From positions 33,959 to 97,958 of the forward strand of contig NZ_HG417099.1 in assembly GCF_000455445.1 (NCBI RefSeq): 64,000 bases of DNA, given 5' to 3'. Position numbers and translations under genes: made by a program. The notes under the pieces are model-generated. The model saw only the letters and a list, made by a program, of their open reading frames with translations, ran no database searches and had not been told where the DNA came from. This document shows positions 8,055 through 17,720 of this stretch, one piece after another (the first letter of the stretch is position 1; every line of letters begins with the position of its first letter). This stretch comes from Hoylesella timonensis 4401737 = DSM 22865 = JCM 15640. Lineage in GTDB: Bacteria; Bacteroidota; Bacteroidia; Bacteroidales; Bacteroidaceae.

Positions 8055-8414
8055 ATGAAATCATCAAACCAATTGGTTAAAACTATTACCAAAGGAATTC
8101 AAGAGAAAAAAGGACAAGATATCATTATTGCAGACCTGAGTGACATCGATGGAGCTATTGCCAACTATTTTGTAATTTGCCAAGGTAACTCTCCTGCACA
8201 AGTAGAAGCGATTTCAGAATCGGTAGGCGTGACTGTCCACAAAGATTTGAAGGAGAAACCCATCAATGTCGTGGGATTAGGTCTCAATCAGTGGGTTGCT
8301 ATTGATTTTGCAGATGTGCTGGTACATGTGTTTTTACCAGAAACAAGAGCGTTCTATGATCTTGAAAATTTATGGGAAGATGCCAAATTGACCAAAATAC
8401 CAAACATTGATTAA
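8055..8414 (+). CDS. rsfS: Ribosome silencing factor RsfS
   Basis: A 119-aa protein of the RsfS/Iojap family. It binds ribosomal protein uL14 on the large subunit and blocks subunit joining, slowing translation in starvation. Family features are the K-K-G-Q-D-I-I-I-A-D-L-S-D region, the A-N-Y-F-V-I-C-Q-G-N-S core, and W-V-A-I-D-F-A-D-V-L-V-H-V-F followed by Y-D-L-E-N-L-W. The length is full. It is the first gene of an operon with ftsH and cdsA, an order common in Bacteroidota. Confidence 0.95.
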   Translation: MKSSNQLVKTITKGIQEKKGQDIIIADLSDIDGAIANYFVICQGNSPAQVEAISESVGVTVHKDLKEKPINVVGLGLNQWVAIDFADVLVHVFLPETRAFYDLENLWEDAKLTKIPNID

Positions 8415-8463
8415 GTTGGCATCAATTTTGATGTCTACTTGCTGTCACTGCTAAATAATAATT

Positions 8464-10497
8464 ATGGACAACAATAAAAATCCTTACAATAATAATAACG
8501 ACAATCAACCCAAGATGCCTAAATTCAATATGAACTGGATTTATGCATTGGTAGCTATTACCTTGGGTATTCTCATTTTGACCAATGGGGGTAATCTATT
8601 ATCTGCTCCAAACACCAGCAAAAAAGCTGACTATACAGTGTTTCAGCAGTATGTTGCCAAAGGTTATGCTGACAAAGTCGTGATTAATAAAGACAAGAGT
8701 ACGCTGAAGATGTTTGTTAAGCCTAAATATATCCGTGAGATATTCAAGGCTACAGCTAAGCAAACAGGTACTTCACCCTACTTAGAAGTTGAATTCGGCT
8801 CTGTTTCTGAATTGGAAAAGTTCCTGATGGCTGAACGACAAGCAGGAAAACTAACAAGGTTTAGCTATGAAAATGAGAGTGGTAGCGAGTTTTGGAACAT
8901 CCTCATGAATCTCTCATTCCCCATCTTCCTGATTGTCTTGTGGATTCTATTCATGCGCCGAATGGGTGGAGGAGCTGGCGGTGCAGGCGGTGGCGTCTTC
9001 AATGTTGGTAAGAGTAAAGCAAAGATGTACGAAAAGGGTAATGACATTGGCGTTACCTTTAAGGACGTGGCTGGACAGGCTGGTGCTAAACAGGAAGTAC
9101 AAGAAATTGTTGACTTCTTGAAGAATCCTCATAGATATACTGACTTAGGCGGAAAAATTCCTAAGGGAGCATTGTTGGTAGGTCCTCCTGGAACAGGTAA
9201 AACTCTTCTTGCCAAGGCTGTTGCAGGCGAGGCTGGAGTACCTTTCTTTTCGATGAGCGGTTCGGATTTCGTAGAGATGTTTGTGGGCGTGGGAGCCAGT
9301 CGCGTGCGCGATTTGTTCCGCCAAGCTAAAGAGAAGTCTCCCTCGATTATTTTTATCGACGAGATTGACGCTGTCGGAAGGGCACGAAGCAAGAACCCAT
9401 CCATGGGGGGTAACGACGAGCGAGAAAACACTTTGAACGCCTTACTCACCGAGATGGATGGTTTTGGCACCAATAGTGGTGTGATTATCTTAGCTGCCAC
9501 CAACCGTGCAGACATGTTAGACAGCGCACTGTTGCGTGCGGGTCGCTTTGATAGACAAATCAGTGTTGACCTCCCCGACTTGCCTGAAAGAAAAGAAATA
9601 TTCTTGGTTCACCTGAGAAAGGTAAAGACATCTCCAGACTTAGACATCGATTTTCTTTCCAGACAGACGCCAGGTTTCTCTGGCGCAGACATTGCGAATG
9701 TTTGTAATGAGGCTGCTCTGATTGCGGCACGGCATAACAAGAAAAGTGTAGGAAAACAAGATTTCTTGGATGCAGTGGACAGAATTATTGGTGGACTGGA
9801 AAAGAAAACCAAGATAATTACTGCCAATGAGAAACGTACCATTGCCTTGCACGAAGCAGGACACGCCACGGTATCTTGGTTCTGCGAGCATGCTAACCCA
9901 CTTGTCAAAGTTTCTATTGTCCCCCGTGGTAGAGCATTGGGCGCAGCATGGTATCTTCCTGAAGAGCGTCAGATTACGACCAAAGAGCAGATGTTGGATG
10001 AGTTGTGCGCCCTGTTAGGTGGACGTGCAGCAGAAGAGCTGTGTACAGGACATATTTCGACAGGCGCACTTAACGATTTGGAGCGTGCCACCAAGACTTC
10101 ATATAGCATGATAGCGTACGCTGGAATGAGCGAAGTGCTGCCCAACATCAGCTATTATAACAACCAAGATTATCAGTTCCAAAAACCATATTCAGAAACA
10201 ACGGCGAAGATTATTGACAGCGAAGTTTTGAAGATGATTAACGACCAATATGCGCGTGCTAAGCAAATTCTCACGGAACATAAAGAGGGTCATGCCCGTT
10301 TGGCAGAACTATTGCAAACTCGTGAGGTGATTTTTGCCGAAGATGTAGAAAAGATATTTGGGAAACGCCCATGGATTAGCCGTTCACAAGAAATCATGCA
10401 AGACAATGAACCTAAGCTGGAAGATATGCCAGACGAAGTGAAGGCAGCAGAAGAGGAACATCAACGGACATTGAAAGAGAGCCAACAAGAGAGTTAA
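8464..10497 (+). CDS. ftsH: ATP-dependent zinc metalloprotease FtsH
   Basis: A 677-aa hexameric membrane AAA+ protease that degrades misfolded membrane proteins and regulatory targets. There are two transmembrane helices (about 24-43 and 147-165) around an extracytoplasmic domain. A Gly-rich linker then leads to the AAA module with Walker A G-P-P-G-T-G-K-T (240-247), the pore motif F-V-G (273-275), Walker B I-I-F-I-D-E (295-300) and the second region of homology around 345-364. The zinc site H-E-A-G-H is at 463-467. The N-terminus is unusually Asn-rich and the C-terminus acidic. It lies 49 nt after rsfS. Confidence 0.97.
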   Translation: MDNNKNPYNNNNDNQPKMPKFNMNWIYALVAITLGILILTNGGNLLSAPNTSKKADYTVFQQYVAKGYADKVVINKDKSTLKMFVKPKYIREIFKATAKQTGTSPYLEVEFGSVSELEKFLMAERQAGKLTRFSYENESGSEFWNILMNLSFPIFLIVLWILFMRRMGGGAGGAGGGVFNVGKSKAKMYEKGNDIGVTFKDVAGQAGAKQEVQEIVDFLKNPHRYTDLGGKIPKGALLVGPPGTGKTLLAKAVAGEAGVPFFSMSGSDFVEMFVGVGASRVRDLFRQAKEKSPSIIFIDEIDAVGRARSKNPSMGGNDERENTLNALLTEMDGFGTNSGVIILAATNRADMLDSALLRAGRFDRQISVDLPDLPERKEIFLVHLRKVKTSPDLDIDFLSRQTPGFSGADIANVCNEAALIAARHNKKSVGKQDFLDAVDRIIGGLEKKTKIITANEKRTIALHEAGHATVSWFCEHANPLVKVSIVPRGRALGAAWYLPEERQITTKEQMLDELCALLGGRAAEELCTGHISTGALNDLERATKTSYSMIAYAGMSEVLPNISYYNNQDYQFQKPYSETTAKIIDSEVLKMINDQYARAKQILTEHKEGHARLAELLQTREVIFAEDVEKIFGKRPWISRSQEIMQDNEPKLEDMPDEVKAAEEEHQRTLKESQQES

Positions 10498-10506
10498 CAA
10501 CAGCCT

Positions 10507-10540
10507 CTTCCCCTGCCACCTCCTCAAGAGGGAGGGGAAG
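10507..10540 (+). other. GC-rich hairpin between ftsH and cdsA
   Basis: CTTCCCC (10507-10513) pairs with GGGGAAG (10534-10540), with extra pairing of CCTC to GAGG inside. There is no T run, so it is unlikely to be a simple terminator. It could attenuate or stabilise the operon transcript, or be a palindromic repeat unit. Confidence 0.4.
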
Positions 10541-10563
10541 AAAAGCTAAAATTCTTTACATCC

Positions 10564-11427
10564 ATGACATCAAAACTTAAAAATCTCATCACAAGAAGCA
10601 TTACTGGTATTCTATACGTAGCCATCTTGGTAACGTGCTTTTTACAGGCCTTTAATATGGTAATTGTGTTTGCACTCATCACAGGTTTGGCTACTTGGGA
10701 ATTTACAGGCTTAGTCAATGAGCATAAACACGTAAACGTGAACCGACTTATCACCACTGTTGCAGGTGTTTATTTCTTTTTAGCAGTGGCAGGCGTGAAT
10801 AGCGGAGCCATTCAAACAAATGCAGTCTTTGTTCCTTATCTGTTGACCATTATTTATCTCTTCATCAGCGGACTATATACCAAGAGCAGTGACAGCGTCA
10901 ACGATTGGGCATACACAATGCTTTCACAAATGTACATTGCCCTACCGTTGTCCACGATTAACGTTATCGCCTTTAGACAAGCTGCAGATGGACTGAACTA
11001 CTATTATTATCTTTTGCCACTGAGCACTTTTATTTTTTTATGGGCCAACGACACTGGTGCCTATTGCACAGGGTCGCTTTTCGGAAAGCACAAACTCTTT
11101 CCTCGCATATCACCCGCCAAAAGTTGGGAAGGAAGCATCGGAGGCGGTATCCTTGTTTTGATTGTAGCTTCCGTTATATACTATATCGAGTCTCAAGGGG
11201 AGAACTTATCTGGACTTAATCTCATAGAATGGCTCGGATTAGGATTAGTTGTTGTCGTCTTTGGTACTTGGGGCGATTTGGTAGAATCATTGTTAAAGCG
11301 CACCTTGGGCATCAAGGATAGCGGCTACATCTTGCCAGGACATGGAGGAATCCTTGACAGACTTGACTCATCCCTTATGGCCATTCCTGCCTCTGTGGTT
11401 TATTTGTACACCCTCACTCTCTTATAA
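10564..11427 (+). CDS. cdsA: Phosphatidate cytidylyltransferase CdsA
   Basis: A 287-aa integral inner-membrane enzyme that makes CDP-diacylglycerol from phosphatidic acid and CTP, the branch point of phospholipid synthesis. About eight hydrophobic segments span the protein. The family signature near the C-terminus is clear: S-P-A-K-S-W-E-G, then G-D-L-V-E-S-L-L-K-R, then K-D-S-G-Y-I-L-P-G-H-G-G-I-L-D-R-L-D-S, which carries the catalytic Asp residues. It is 66 nt after ftsH, with a hairpin in the gap. Pairing with FtsH may reflect shared control of membrane lipid balance, but that is inference. Confidence 0.96.
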   Translation: MTSKLKNLITRSITGILYVAILVTCFLQAFNMVIVFALITGLATWEFTGLVNEHKHVNVNRLITTVAGVYFFLAVAGVNSGAIQTNAVFVPYLLTIIYLFISGLYTKSSDSVNDWAYTMLSQMYIALPLSTINVIAFRQAADGLNYYYYLLPLSTFIFLWANDTGAYCTGSLFGKHKLFPRISPAKSWEGSIGGGILVLIVASVIYYIESQGENLSGLNLIEWLGLGLVVVVFGTWGDLVESLLKRTLGIKDSGYILPGHGGILDRLDSSLMAIPASVVYLYTLTLL

Positions 11428-11554
11428 ATAGTGGGGAAAAAAGAAGCCTTCTTTCTCAGAAACGGATATAAAAATAGCTTCATGATGATTAGAAGACACA
11501 CCTATCCCTCTATAGAAATAATAAGAGAGATTGGTTGATAATGCTCAAAAGTTT

Positions 11555-12706
11555 TTAAGATTCACGATGTTTCCTTAACAGAGATACCATCAGCCGAGCT
11601 GCATTATCTGAAGCTATTTCATCACCCAAAGCCATGTGTACTGTCTGATATCCTTCAAGCATGGCTTGGCGATGTTCGCCACCCGGCAAGATTTTCCCCA
11701 GTTCTGAAGTTATTTGAGAAAGCGTAAAGCGATCGGCAAATAATTCAGGAACAATTTCTTGATTTGCAATGAGATTCACTAAAGAAATGTATTTAACGTT
11801 AATAATATGGTTAAATGCAAAACGTATGAGCTTGGGAACAGCAGTTTGATAACACACAACTTGTGGTACGCCCAACAAAGCTGTTTCGAGCGTTGCTGTA
11901 CCACTGGTAACCAATGCAGCAGAAGCATGTTCCAACAAGGGATAAGTCTGATTTCTTACCAAATGCACTTCGGTATTTTCCAATAAAGGTCGGTATACAT
12001 CTTCTTCAATGGCGGGCGCTCCAGCGATTACGATTTGATAGTCTGAATAACGTTGGGCAGCTTTTATCATGGTCGGCAGATTCGCTGTAATTTCTTGTTT
12101 CCTACTACCTGCCAAAAGGGCAATAATGGGTTTTTGATCGTTCAGATGATTCTTTTGGCAAAAAGCAGCAAAGTCTTCATGATAGTTTGCCTTAAACTGC
12201 TTTACCTCATCTGCTGTAGGATTACCAACATAATGAATGGGAAAGAGATGTTTTCCTTCAAAGAAAGTTACCTCAAACGGCAGAATAGAGAAAAGTTCGT
12301 TGACATCTCGCTTGATTGATTTGATGCGGTATTCTTTCCAAGCCCATATTTTAGGGGCGATATAGTAAAAAATTGGGATGTCTGTATGTGTCTTTATATA
12401 ATGTGCAATCTTTAGATTAAAACTCGCATAATCAACAAGAATAACAACATCTGGCTGCCATGTCAAGATATCTTGCTTACACTGTTTCATGTTGCGATAG
12501 ATTGTCGGGAGATTCATCAGTACGGGTATAAAGCCCATGAATGCCATTTCACGATAATGTTTTACTAATGTTCCACCGACTTGCTGCATCAAATCGCCAC
12601 CAAAGAAACGAAATTCTGCAGCTGGGTCTTCTTTTCTTAAAGACATCATCAAATGCGAAGCATGCAAATCACCACTGGCTTCTCCTACTATTAAATAATA
12701 CCGCAT
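11555..12706 (-). CDS. lpxB: Lipid-A-disaccharide synthase LpxB
   Basis: A 383-aa peripheral membrane GT-B glycosyltransferase (family GT19). It joins UDP-diacylglucosamine and lipid X into the lipid A disaccharide. The N-terminus Y-Y-L-I-V-G-E-A-S-G-D-L-H-A matches the family, as do F-F-G-G-D-L-M, Y-Y-I-A-P-K-I-W-A-W-K, A-L-L-A-G-S-R-K-Q-E-I and S-G-T-A-T-L-E-T-A-L-L-G-V-P. It follows surE on the same strand with a 61-nt gap, and no promoter box is seen between them, so they probably form an operon. Confidence 0.96.
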   Translation of the reverse strand: MRYYLIVGEASGDLHASHLMMSLRKEDPAAEFRFFGGDLMQQVGGTLVKHYREMAFMGFIPVLMNLPTIYRNMKQCKQDILTWQPDVVILVDYASFNLKIAHYIKTHTDIPIFYYIAPKIWAWKEYRIKSIKRDVNELFSILPFEVTFFEGKHLFPIHYVGNPTADEVKQFKANYHEDFAAFCQKNHLNDQKPIIALLAGSRKQEITANLPTMIKAAQRYSDYQIVIAGAPAIEEDVYRPLLENTEVHLVRNQTYPLLEHASAALVTSGTATLETALLGVPQVVCYQTAVPKLIRFAFNHIINVKYISLVNLIANQEIVPELFADRFTLSQITSELGKILPGGEHRQAMLEGYQTVHMALGDEIASDNAARLMVSLLRKHRES

Positions 12707-12767
12707 AAACTACACTTTATTTGAACGCCTCCTATCTTCTGCTTTTTAGACAAACAAGAGGCACAGA

Positions 12768-13553
12768 TTACTCGACTTCCCAATGTTTTATTTTAGACAA
12801 AAACTCATAAGCAGTCACATCCATGGTGATGGGTGTAACGGCAACATAGCCATGATTGAGCGCCCATTGGTCGGTATCGGCATTTTCAGGTTCATCATTT
12901 TGATACCTTCCCACTACCCAATAGTAATCGTAGGCACGAGGATGATGTGCGGTGACGATTTCATCCACCCATCTCCCATAAGTCATACGGCACACCTTTA
13001 AGCCTTGAAAAGATTCTTTTGCAGGGAAGTTAACATTCAAGCAAACACCCTTTGGCAGCCCTTCGGCAAGCACTTTTTTTACTAATTGTACCACATAAGG
13101 TCGCAAAGGCTCAATGTTCGCATCTTCATTGTAATAACAACTGGAGAACGCTATAGAGGGAATGTACTTCAAACATCCTTCCATAGCCACGCCCATTGTA
13201 CCCGAATAATGGGTATTCACCGTGGAATTATCTCCATGATTGATGCCGCCTAAAATAAGAGAAGGCTTCCTATCAGTGCACAACTCACTCATCGCTAATT
13301 TGATGCAGTCGACAGGTGTACCGCTACAAGACCATACTGGGACGGTTCCTATATTATTTCTACGCTTCAAACGCAGATATTCAACCGAAGAGAAAGCACA
13401 AGAGAATCCAGACCGCGCATGCTCTGGTGCGCAGACAATGACATCTGCCAAGTCGGAAACCATATCTACCAAAGCACGAATCCCAGGAGAATGATAACCG
13501 TCGTCATTAGAAATTAAAATAAGAGGAGTTTCGTTTAGCATCTTTTTTATCAT
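12768..13553 (-). CDS. surE: 5'/3'-nucleotidase SurE
   Basis: A 261-aa metal-dependent phosphatase that dephosphorylates nucleoside monophosphates. The N-terminal I-L-I-S-N-D-D-G-Y-H-S-P-G-I holds the metal-binding D-D. Further family motifs are A-P-E-H-A-R-S-G, S-G-T-P-V-D-C-I and G-G-I-N-H-G-D-N, then Y-S-G-T-M-G-V-A-M-E-G and a late N-V-N-F-P. The start could also be the fifth codon (13541), which gives a protein beginning M-L-N-E-T-P. It lies upstream of lpxB; its promoter box is at 13645-13652, divergent from that of parA. Confidence 0.95.
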   Translation of the reverse strand: MIKKMLNETPLILISNDDGYHSPGIRALVDMVSDLADVIVCAPEHARSGFSCAFSSVEYLRLKRRNNIGTVPVWSCSGTPVDCIKLAMSELCTDRKPSLILGGINHGDNSTVNTHYSGTMGVAMEGCLKYIPSIAFSSCYYNEDANIEPLRPYVVQLVKKVLAEGLPKGVCLNVNFPAKESFQGLKVCRMTYGRWVDEIVTAHHPRAYDYYWVVGRYQNDEPENADTDQWALNHGYVAVTPITMDVTAYEFLSKIKHWEVE

Positions 13554-13644
13554 TTATAAAACATCGCAAACAGCTTCGTAAGTTTTCTTAACATAGAAAG
13601 TACGTGAGCATTGCCGAATCAATAGGTTTTTACTGATTTACCTA

Positions 13645-13652
13645 CAAAAGTA
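13645..13652 (-). promoter_or_regulatory. -7 promoter box for surE-lpxB
   Basis: CAAAAGTA on the plus strand is TACTTTTG on the minus strand, about 92 nt upstream of surE. Confidence 0.5.
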
Positions 13653-13693
13653 CGAAAAAAGGTTTAAAAGGTGGCTTTCTCAACCAAAATATG

Positions 13694-13701
13694 TAACTTT
13701 G
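13694..13701 (+). promoter_or_regulatory. -7 promoter box for the parA operon
   Basis: TAACTTTG lies 34 nt upstream of the parA ATG and diverges from the surE box 42 nt away. One short region therefore drives both operons. Confidence 0.6.
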
Positions 13702-13735
13702 CAAATCAATATTGTCTTAAGAAGGATTCATAGAT

Positions 13736-14500
13736 ATGGGAAAAATTATAGCATTAGCAAATCAAAAAGGAGGGGTTGGTAAGACAACCACAACTATCAA
13801 CTTAGGAGCTTCATTAGCCACACTTGAAAAGTCTGTATTGATTGTCGATGCTGACCCTCAAGCCAATGCATCCAGTGGTTTAGGAGTAGACCTCAAAGAG
13901 GTGGACTGCTCAATCTACGAATGCATTATCAACAAGGCTGATGTACGTGACGCCATCTATACCACAGATATTGATGGCTTAGATATCATTCCGAGCCACA
14001 TTGATTTAGTGGGTGCCGAAATAGAGATGCTCAACCTTGATAATCGTGAAAAAATTATCAAACAAATCTTAGAACCCATCCGAGAAGAATACGATTATAT
14101 CTTAATTGACTGTAGTCCCTCATTAGGTCTTATCACCGTGAATGCCCTCACAGCTGCCGATTCGGTCATAATTCCTGTGCAATGCGAATATTTTGCATTG
14201 GAAGGAATTAGCAAGTTGCTCAACACGATTAAGATTATCAAGAGTAAACTCAATACCAAATTAGAAATTGAAGGATTCTTACTCACCATGTACGATAGTC
14301 GGTTGAGGTTAGCTAACCAAATATACGACGAAGTGAAACGCCACTTCCAAGAATTAGTTTTCAAGACGGTGATTCAACGAAATGTAAAACTCAGTGAGAG
14401 TCCAAGTCATGGATTACCGGTCATTTTATACGATGCAGGGTCTTCAGGTGCTAAAAACCACTTGGCATTGGCGAAGGAAATTATCAGCAAGAACGTTTAA
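13736..14500 (+). CDS. parA: Chromosome partitioning ATPase ParA (Soj)
   Basis: A 254-aa deviant Walker-type ATPase that binds DNA non-specifically and drives origin segregation with ParB. The start A-L-A-N-Q-K-G-G-V-G-K-T-T-T carries the deviant P-loop with its signature lysine. V-D-A-D-P-Q-A-N and D-Y-I-L-I-D-C-S-P-S-L-G are the switch and Walker B motifs. The chromosomal type is indicated by the short N-terminus without an HTH. It sits 131 nt before parB. No parS-like palindrome was seen in the window. Confidence 0.96.
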   Translation: MGKIIALANQKGGVGKTTTTINLGASLATLEKSVLIVDADPQANASSGLGVDLKEVDCSIYECIINKADVRDAIYTTDIDGLDIIPSHIDLVGAEIEMLNLDNREKIIKQILEPIREEYDYILIDCSPSLGLITVNALTAADSVIIPVQCEYFALEGISKLLNTIKIIKSKLNTKLEIEGFLLTMYDSRLRLANQIYDEVKRHFQELVFKTVIQRNVKLSESPSHGLPVILYDAGSSGAKNHLALAKEIISKNV

Positions 14501-14631
14501 TTCAAAATAAAGAAGGGGCTAACATTCAAAAAAGGCGAATTGCACCAAACGAATGAAATGGAGCTTCCGCAATAACAAAGAGACACCTCCACTAAGATAA
14601 TTCAACATCAGCATATAAACAATAGATATTC

Positions 14632-15540
14632 ATGGCAGTACGCAAGAAATTCAGCCAGTCGGGAAAAGGTAGTGCTTTAGGTCGCGGACTTGATGCACTC
14701 ATTTCCACAGATGACATCCAGACGCAAGGTAGTTCAACTATTAATGAAATTCCAATAGAACAAATTGAAGCAAATCCCAATCAGCCTCGTCGCGAATTTG
14801 ACCAAGAGGCATTGGAAGAATTGGCATCAAGTATTCGAGAAATTGGTATCATTCAACCCATCACCCTACGCCAAGTCGCTACTGACAAATACCAAATCGT
14901 TGCTGGTGAGCGTCGTTGGCGTGCCTCACAAATAGTTGGTTTGGAGGCTATACCTGCGTATATTCGAACGATAGATGACGAAACTGTCATGGAGATGGCT
15001 TTGGTTGAGAATATTCAGCGCGAAGACCTTAATGCCATTGAAATTGCACTGGCTTACGAAAAACTCATGGAAAAGAGTGGCATGACGCAAGAGAAAGTGT
15101 CCAAGCACGTAGGGAAAAGTCGCACTGCCATTACAAATTACTTACGTCTGCTCAAACTTCCTGCACAAGTCCAAATGGCTTTGCAGAAGAAAGAAATAGA
15201 CATGGGACACGCCAGGGCTTTATTGGCAATAGACAGTCCTTCTCAACAAATCAAACTTTTCAAAGAGGTGGTAAAGAATGCCTACTCGGTGAGGAAAGTA
15301 GAAGAGTTAGCTCAACAACTCAAAAATGGAGAGGATTTGCAAACAGCTAAAAAGAAGATGAACACAAAAAAGAGCATGCCAGAAGAATATGACATGCTGA
15401 AAAAGCGTTTATCCTCTTTCTTGGATACCAAAGTTCAATTAACTTGTTCTGCCAATGGTAAGGGGAAAATAAGCATCCCGTTCGCCAACGCAGCGGAATT
15501 AGAAAGACTGATGAATATCTTTGATCATCTGAAAGATTAA
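14632..15540 (+). CDS. parB: Chromosome partitioning protein ParB (Spo0J)
   Basis: A 302-aa CTP-dependent DNA clamp that loads at parS. After a basic N-terminus with G-R-G-L-D-A-L-I, the N-terminal CTPase domain has N-P-N-Q-P-R and the G-E-R-R-W-R-A motif. Next come V-E-N-I-Q-R-E-D-L-N and the helix-turn-helix (about 165-195, with M-T-Q-E-K-V-S-K-H-V-G-K-S-R). The last 60 aa form the dimerisation domain. It is followed at 9 nt by the DUF5683 gene, which starts with GTG. Confidence 0.95.
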   Translation: MAVRKKFSQSGKGSALGRGLDALISTDDIQTQGSSTINEIPIEQIEANPNQPRREFDQEALEELASSIREIGIIQPITLRQVATDKYQIVAGERRWRASQIVGLEAIPAYIRTIDDETVMEMALVENIQREDLNAIEIALAYEKLMEKSGMTQEKVSKHVGKSRTAITNYLRLLKLPAQVQMALQKKEIDMGHARALLAIDSPSQQIKLFKEVVKNAYSVRKVEELAQQLKNGEDLQTAKKKMNTKKSMPEEYDMLKKRLSSFLDTKVQLTCSANGKGKISIPFANAAELERLMNIFDHLKD

Positions 15541-15549
15541 CCGTCGATT

Positions 15550-16305
15550 GTGAAAATATCCACCGAACATACTTTCTGCGTCATCCAGTATTGTTGTCTG
15601 CTCATACTGTTGCTTTCCGTTACCAGCGTAAGAGCGCAGGTACCGACCAATGACAGCATCCCTGACAGCGATCCTCGCATTATCTTAGGCGACGTTGACA
15701 CTAAAGTCATTCCTGCTGAAGCTGCGCTTTCTCCTCAAGACACATTGGTTTTCAAGGACAATGGGAAAGTAAGTAAAAAGGTTCAGCGCGACTGGAGCAA
15801 GTGGCGTCCAGACGCAAAAAGGGCGATGTGGTTGGCTATCGTTCTACCCGGAGCAGGACAAATATACAACCGTAAATACTGGAAATTACCGATTGTATAT
15901 GGTGGATTCGTTGGTTGTATGTATGCTTTGCGTTGGAACAACCAAATGTACCATGATTATTCACAAGCATATATCGACCTGATGGATAATGATCCTCATT
16001 CAGAAAGCTACAAACAGTTTCTACATTTGGGTAACCAAATTAATGAATCAAATATAGAACGATATAAAGAATTGTTCCGCAAGCGCAAAGACCGCTACCG
16101 AAGATGGCGTGACTTGAGTGTTTTCTCTATCATTGGGGTTTATGCGCTATCTGTGATTGATGCCTATGTAGATGCATCATTGTCCGAATTCGACATCTCT
16201 GATGATTTAAGTTTAAGAATCGAACCCACCATCATGCAAAAAGATGCCATTCACCGACAGCTACTACCTGAAGGATTTGGTATACAATGCCGATTTACAT
16301 TTTAA
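15550..16305 (+). CDS. DUF5683 domain protein, exported
   Basis: A 251-aa Bacteroidota-specific protein of unknown function with a GTG start at 15550. It begins with a signal peptide (about 1-29, hydrophobic L-L-I-L-L-L-S-V and ending near R-A-Q). A conserved hydrophobic region around 95-130 has A-M-W-L-A-I-V-L-P-G-A-G-Q-I-Y-N-R-K-Y-W, the hallmark of DUF5683. A second hydrophobic helix lies around 195-210. Its place between parB and a murein hydrolase gene is conserved in the phylum, which hints at an envelope or division role, but no activity is known. Confidence 0.88.
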   Translation: MKISTEHTFCVIQYCCLLILLLSVTSVRAQVPTNDSIPDSDPRIILGDVDTKVIPAEAALSPQDTLVFKDNGKVSKKVQRDWSKWRPDAKRAMWLAIVLPGAGQIYNRKYWKLPIVYGGFVGCMYALRWNNQMYHDYSQAYIDLMDNDPHSESYKQFLHLGNQINESNIERYKELFRKRKDRYRRWRDLSVFSIIGVYALSVIDAYVDASLSEFDISDDLSLRIEPTIMQKDAIHRQLLPEGFGIQCRFTF

Positions 16306-16345
16306 TGTTCGGACAGAACTATTTTATACAGAAAATATTTCAATA

Positions 16346-17695
16346 ATGAAAAAAACTTGTTTATACATTGCAACTATGCTTGCTGTCTTCTCAACCTCTC
16401 TACATGCACAGGTAGTAGATGACAAGACAGAAATCATAGTAACCAACGAAAAAGGAGAAAACGAAACAATTGACCTTCCTGAGGCACTGACGTCTGAGAT
16501 TGACAGTCTGCTTCATTTGTACAACACCAAAACTTATCTAAGGAAAGACGCTGATTGTAACTTACCGAATGTCAACAGAACTTACGAGCCTGATGTTTAC
16601 AAACAACGCCTACGCCGCCTTCCTACGATTATGGAAATGGCTTACAACAATGTTGTCCAAAAGTTCATTGATCGATATACCAACCAACTGCGAAATTCGG
16701 TAAGTATCATGCTCGGGGCTTCCAATTTCTACATGCCTATCTTTGAACAAGCCTTAGAGACATATAGCTTACCTTTAGAATTAAAATATCTTCCTGTCAT
16801 TGAATCGGGATTGAATCCCTTAGCCGTTTCACGTGTAGGAGCTACTGGATTGTGGCAATTCATGTTGGCTACTGCTAAGAACTACGGACTGGAAGTGAAC
16901 TCACTACTAGATGAGCGTTGCGATCCTATCAAGTCATCGTACGCTGCTGCCAATTACCTAAAAGATTTATATCGCATCTTCGGCGATTGGAATTTGGTCA
17001 TTGCCGCTTACAATTGCGGTCCCGACAAACTCACACAAGCCATTCACAGAGCAGGTGGAAGCAAGGATTATTGGAAGATATACCCCTATTTGCCGCGCGA
17101 AACGCGTGGGTATGTGCCGGCATTCATTGCTGCCAATTATGTAATGAACTATTATTGCGAGCACAATATCTGTCCAATGACGACCGATTTGCCTGCGAAG
17201 ACAGATACTATCGTGGTGAGCAAAGACATTCATTTTCAGCAAATTGCCGATGTACTCAAGATGGACAAAGAACTCATCAAGTCACTCAATCCACAGTACC
17301 GTCGTGATATTGTCATTGGCTACACCAAACCTTCTACGCTCAGATTGCCCGTTCCGATGATTAATGCCTTTATTGATCAGCAGGATTCCATCTATGCACA
17401 CCAAGCCGACGTGCTACTTTCCAAGCGCACTGAGGTGAAAGTCAATGAAGATATACCTGCCTTCACGGGCAGTAGAGCGAATATCAACTCCACACGTAAA
17501 ACCTATTCGTCAAAACGTAGCAAGAGCAGAAAGCACCGTCAGCGGCGCTCCACTAAAAAGTCTGTCACCGTTAGAAGTGGAGATACGCTTTCCGAAATAG
17601 CTGCACGCAATAATACAACCGTCAAGAAATTAAAGAAATTGAACGGCATCAAGGGATCTAATATTCGCAAAGGAAAGAAGATCAGAGTTAAATAA
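16346..17695 (+). CDS. mltD: MltD-type lytic transglycosylase with LysM domain
   Basis: A 449-aa periplasmic murein hydrolase of family GH23. The frame is open from 16244, but I choose the ATG at 16346 because it begins a clean signal peptide (M-K-K-T-C-L-Y ... L-H-A-Q) and avoids a 62-nt overlap with the upstream gene. The SLT domain (about 130-290) has L-P-V-I-E-S-G-L-N-P with catalytic E153, then G-A-T-G-L-W-Q-F-M and A-A-Y-N-C-G-P. A basic linker (about 370-402) precedes one LysM domain (about 404-449; S-G-D-T-L-S-E-I-A) that binds peptidoglycan. It would cleave glycan strands to 1,6-anhydro ends. Confidence 0.93.
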   Translation: MKKTCLYIATMLAVFSTSLHAQVVDDKTEIIVTNEKGENETIDLPEALTSEIDSLLHLYNTKTYLRKDADCNLPNVNRTYEPDVYKQRLRRLPTIMEMAYNNVVQKFIDRYTNQLRNSVSIMLGASNFYMPIFEQALETYSLPLELKYLPVIESGLNPLAVSRVGATGLWQFMLATAKNYGLEVNSLLDERCDPIKSSYAAANYLKDLYRIFGDWNLVIAAYNCGPDKLTQAIHRAGGSKDYWKIYPYLPRETRGYVPAFIAANYVMNYYCEHNICPMTTDLPAKTDTIVVSKDIHFQQIADVLKMDKELIKSLNPQYRRDIVIGYTKPSTLRLPVPMINAFIDQQDSIYAHQADVLLSKRTEVKVNEDIPAFTGSRANINSTRKTYSSKRSKSRKHRQRRSTKKSVTVRSGDTLSEIAARNNTTVKKLKKLNGIKGSNIRKGKKIRVK

Positions 17696-17720
17696 TCATT
17701 GTTTTTGTAAGAGGACGATT

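Noticed and set aside
13553-14632. parS site near parA/parB
   Set aside because: No 14-16 bp parS-like palindrome was found in the intergenic regions I read.
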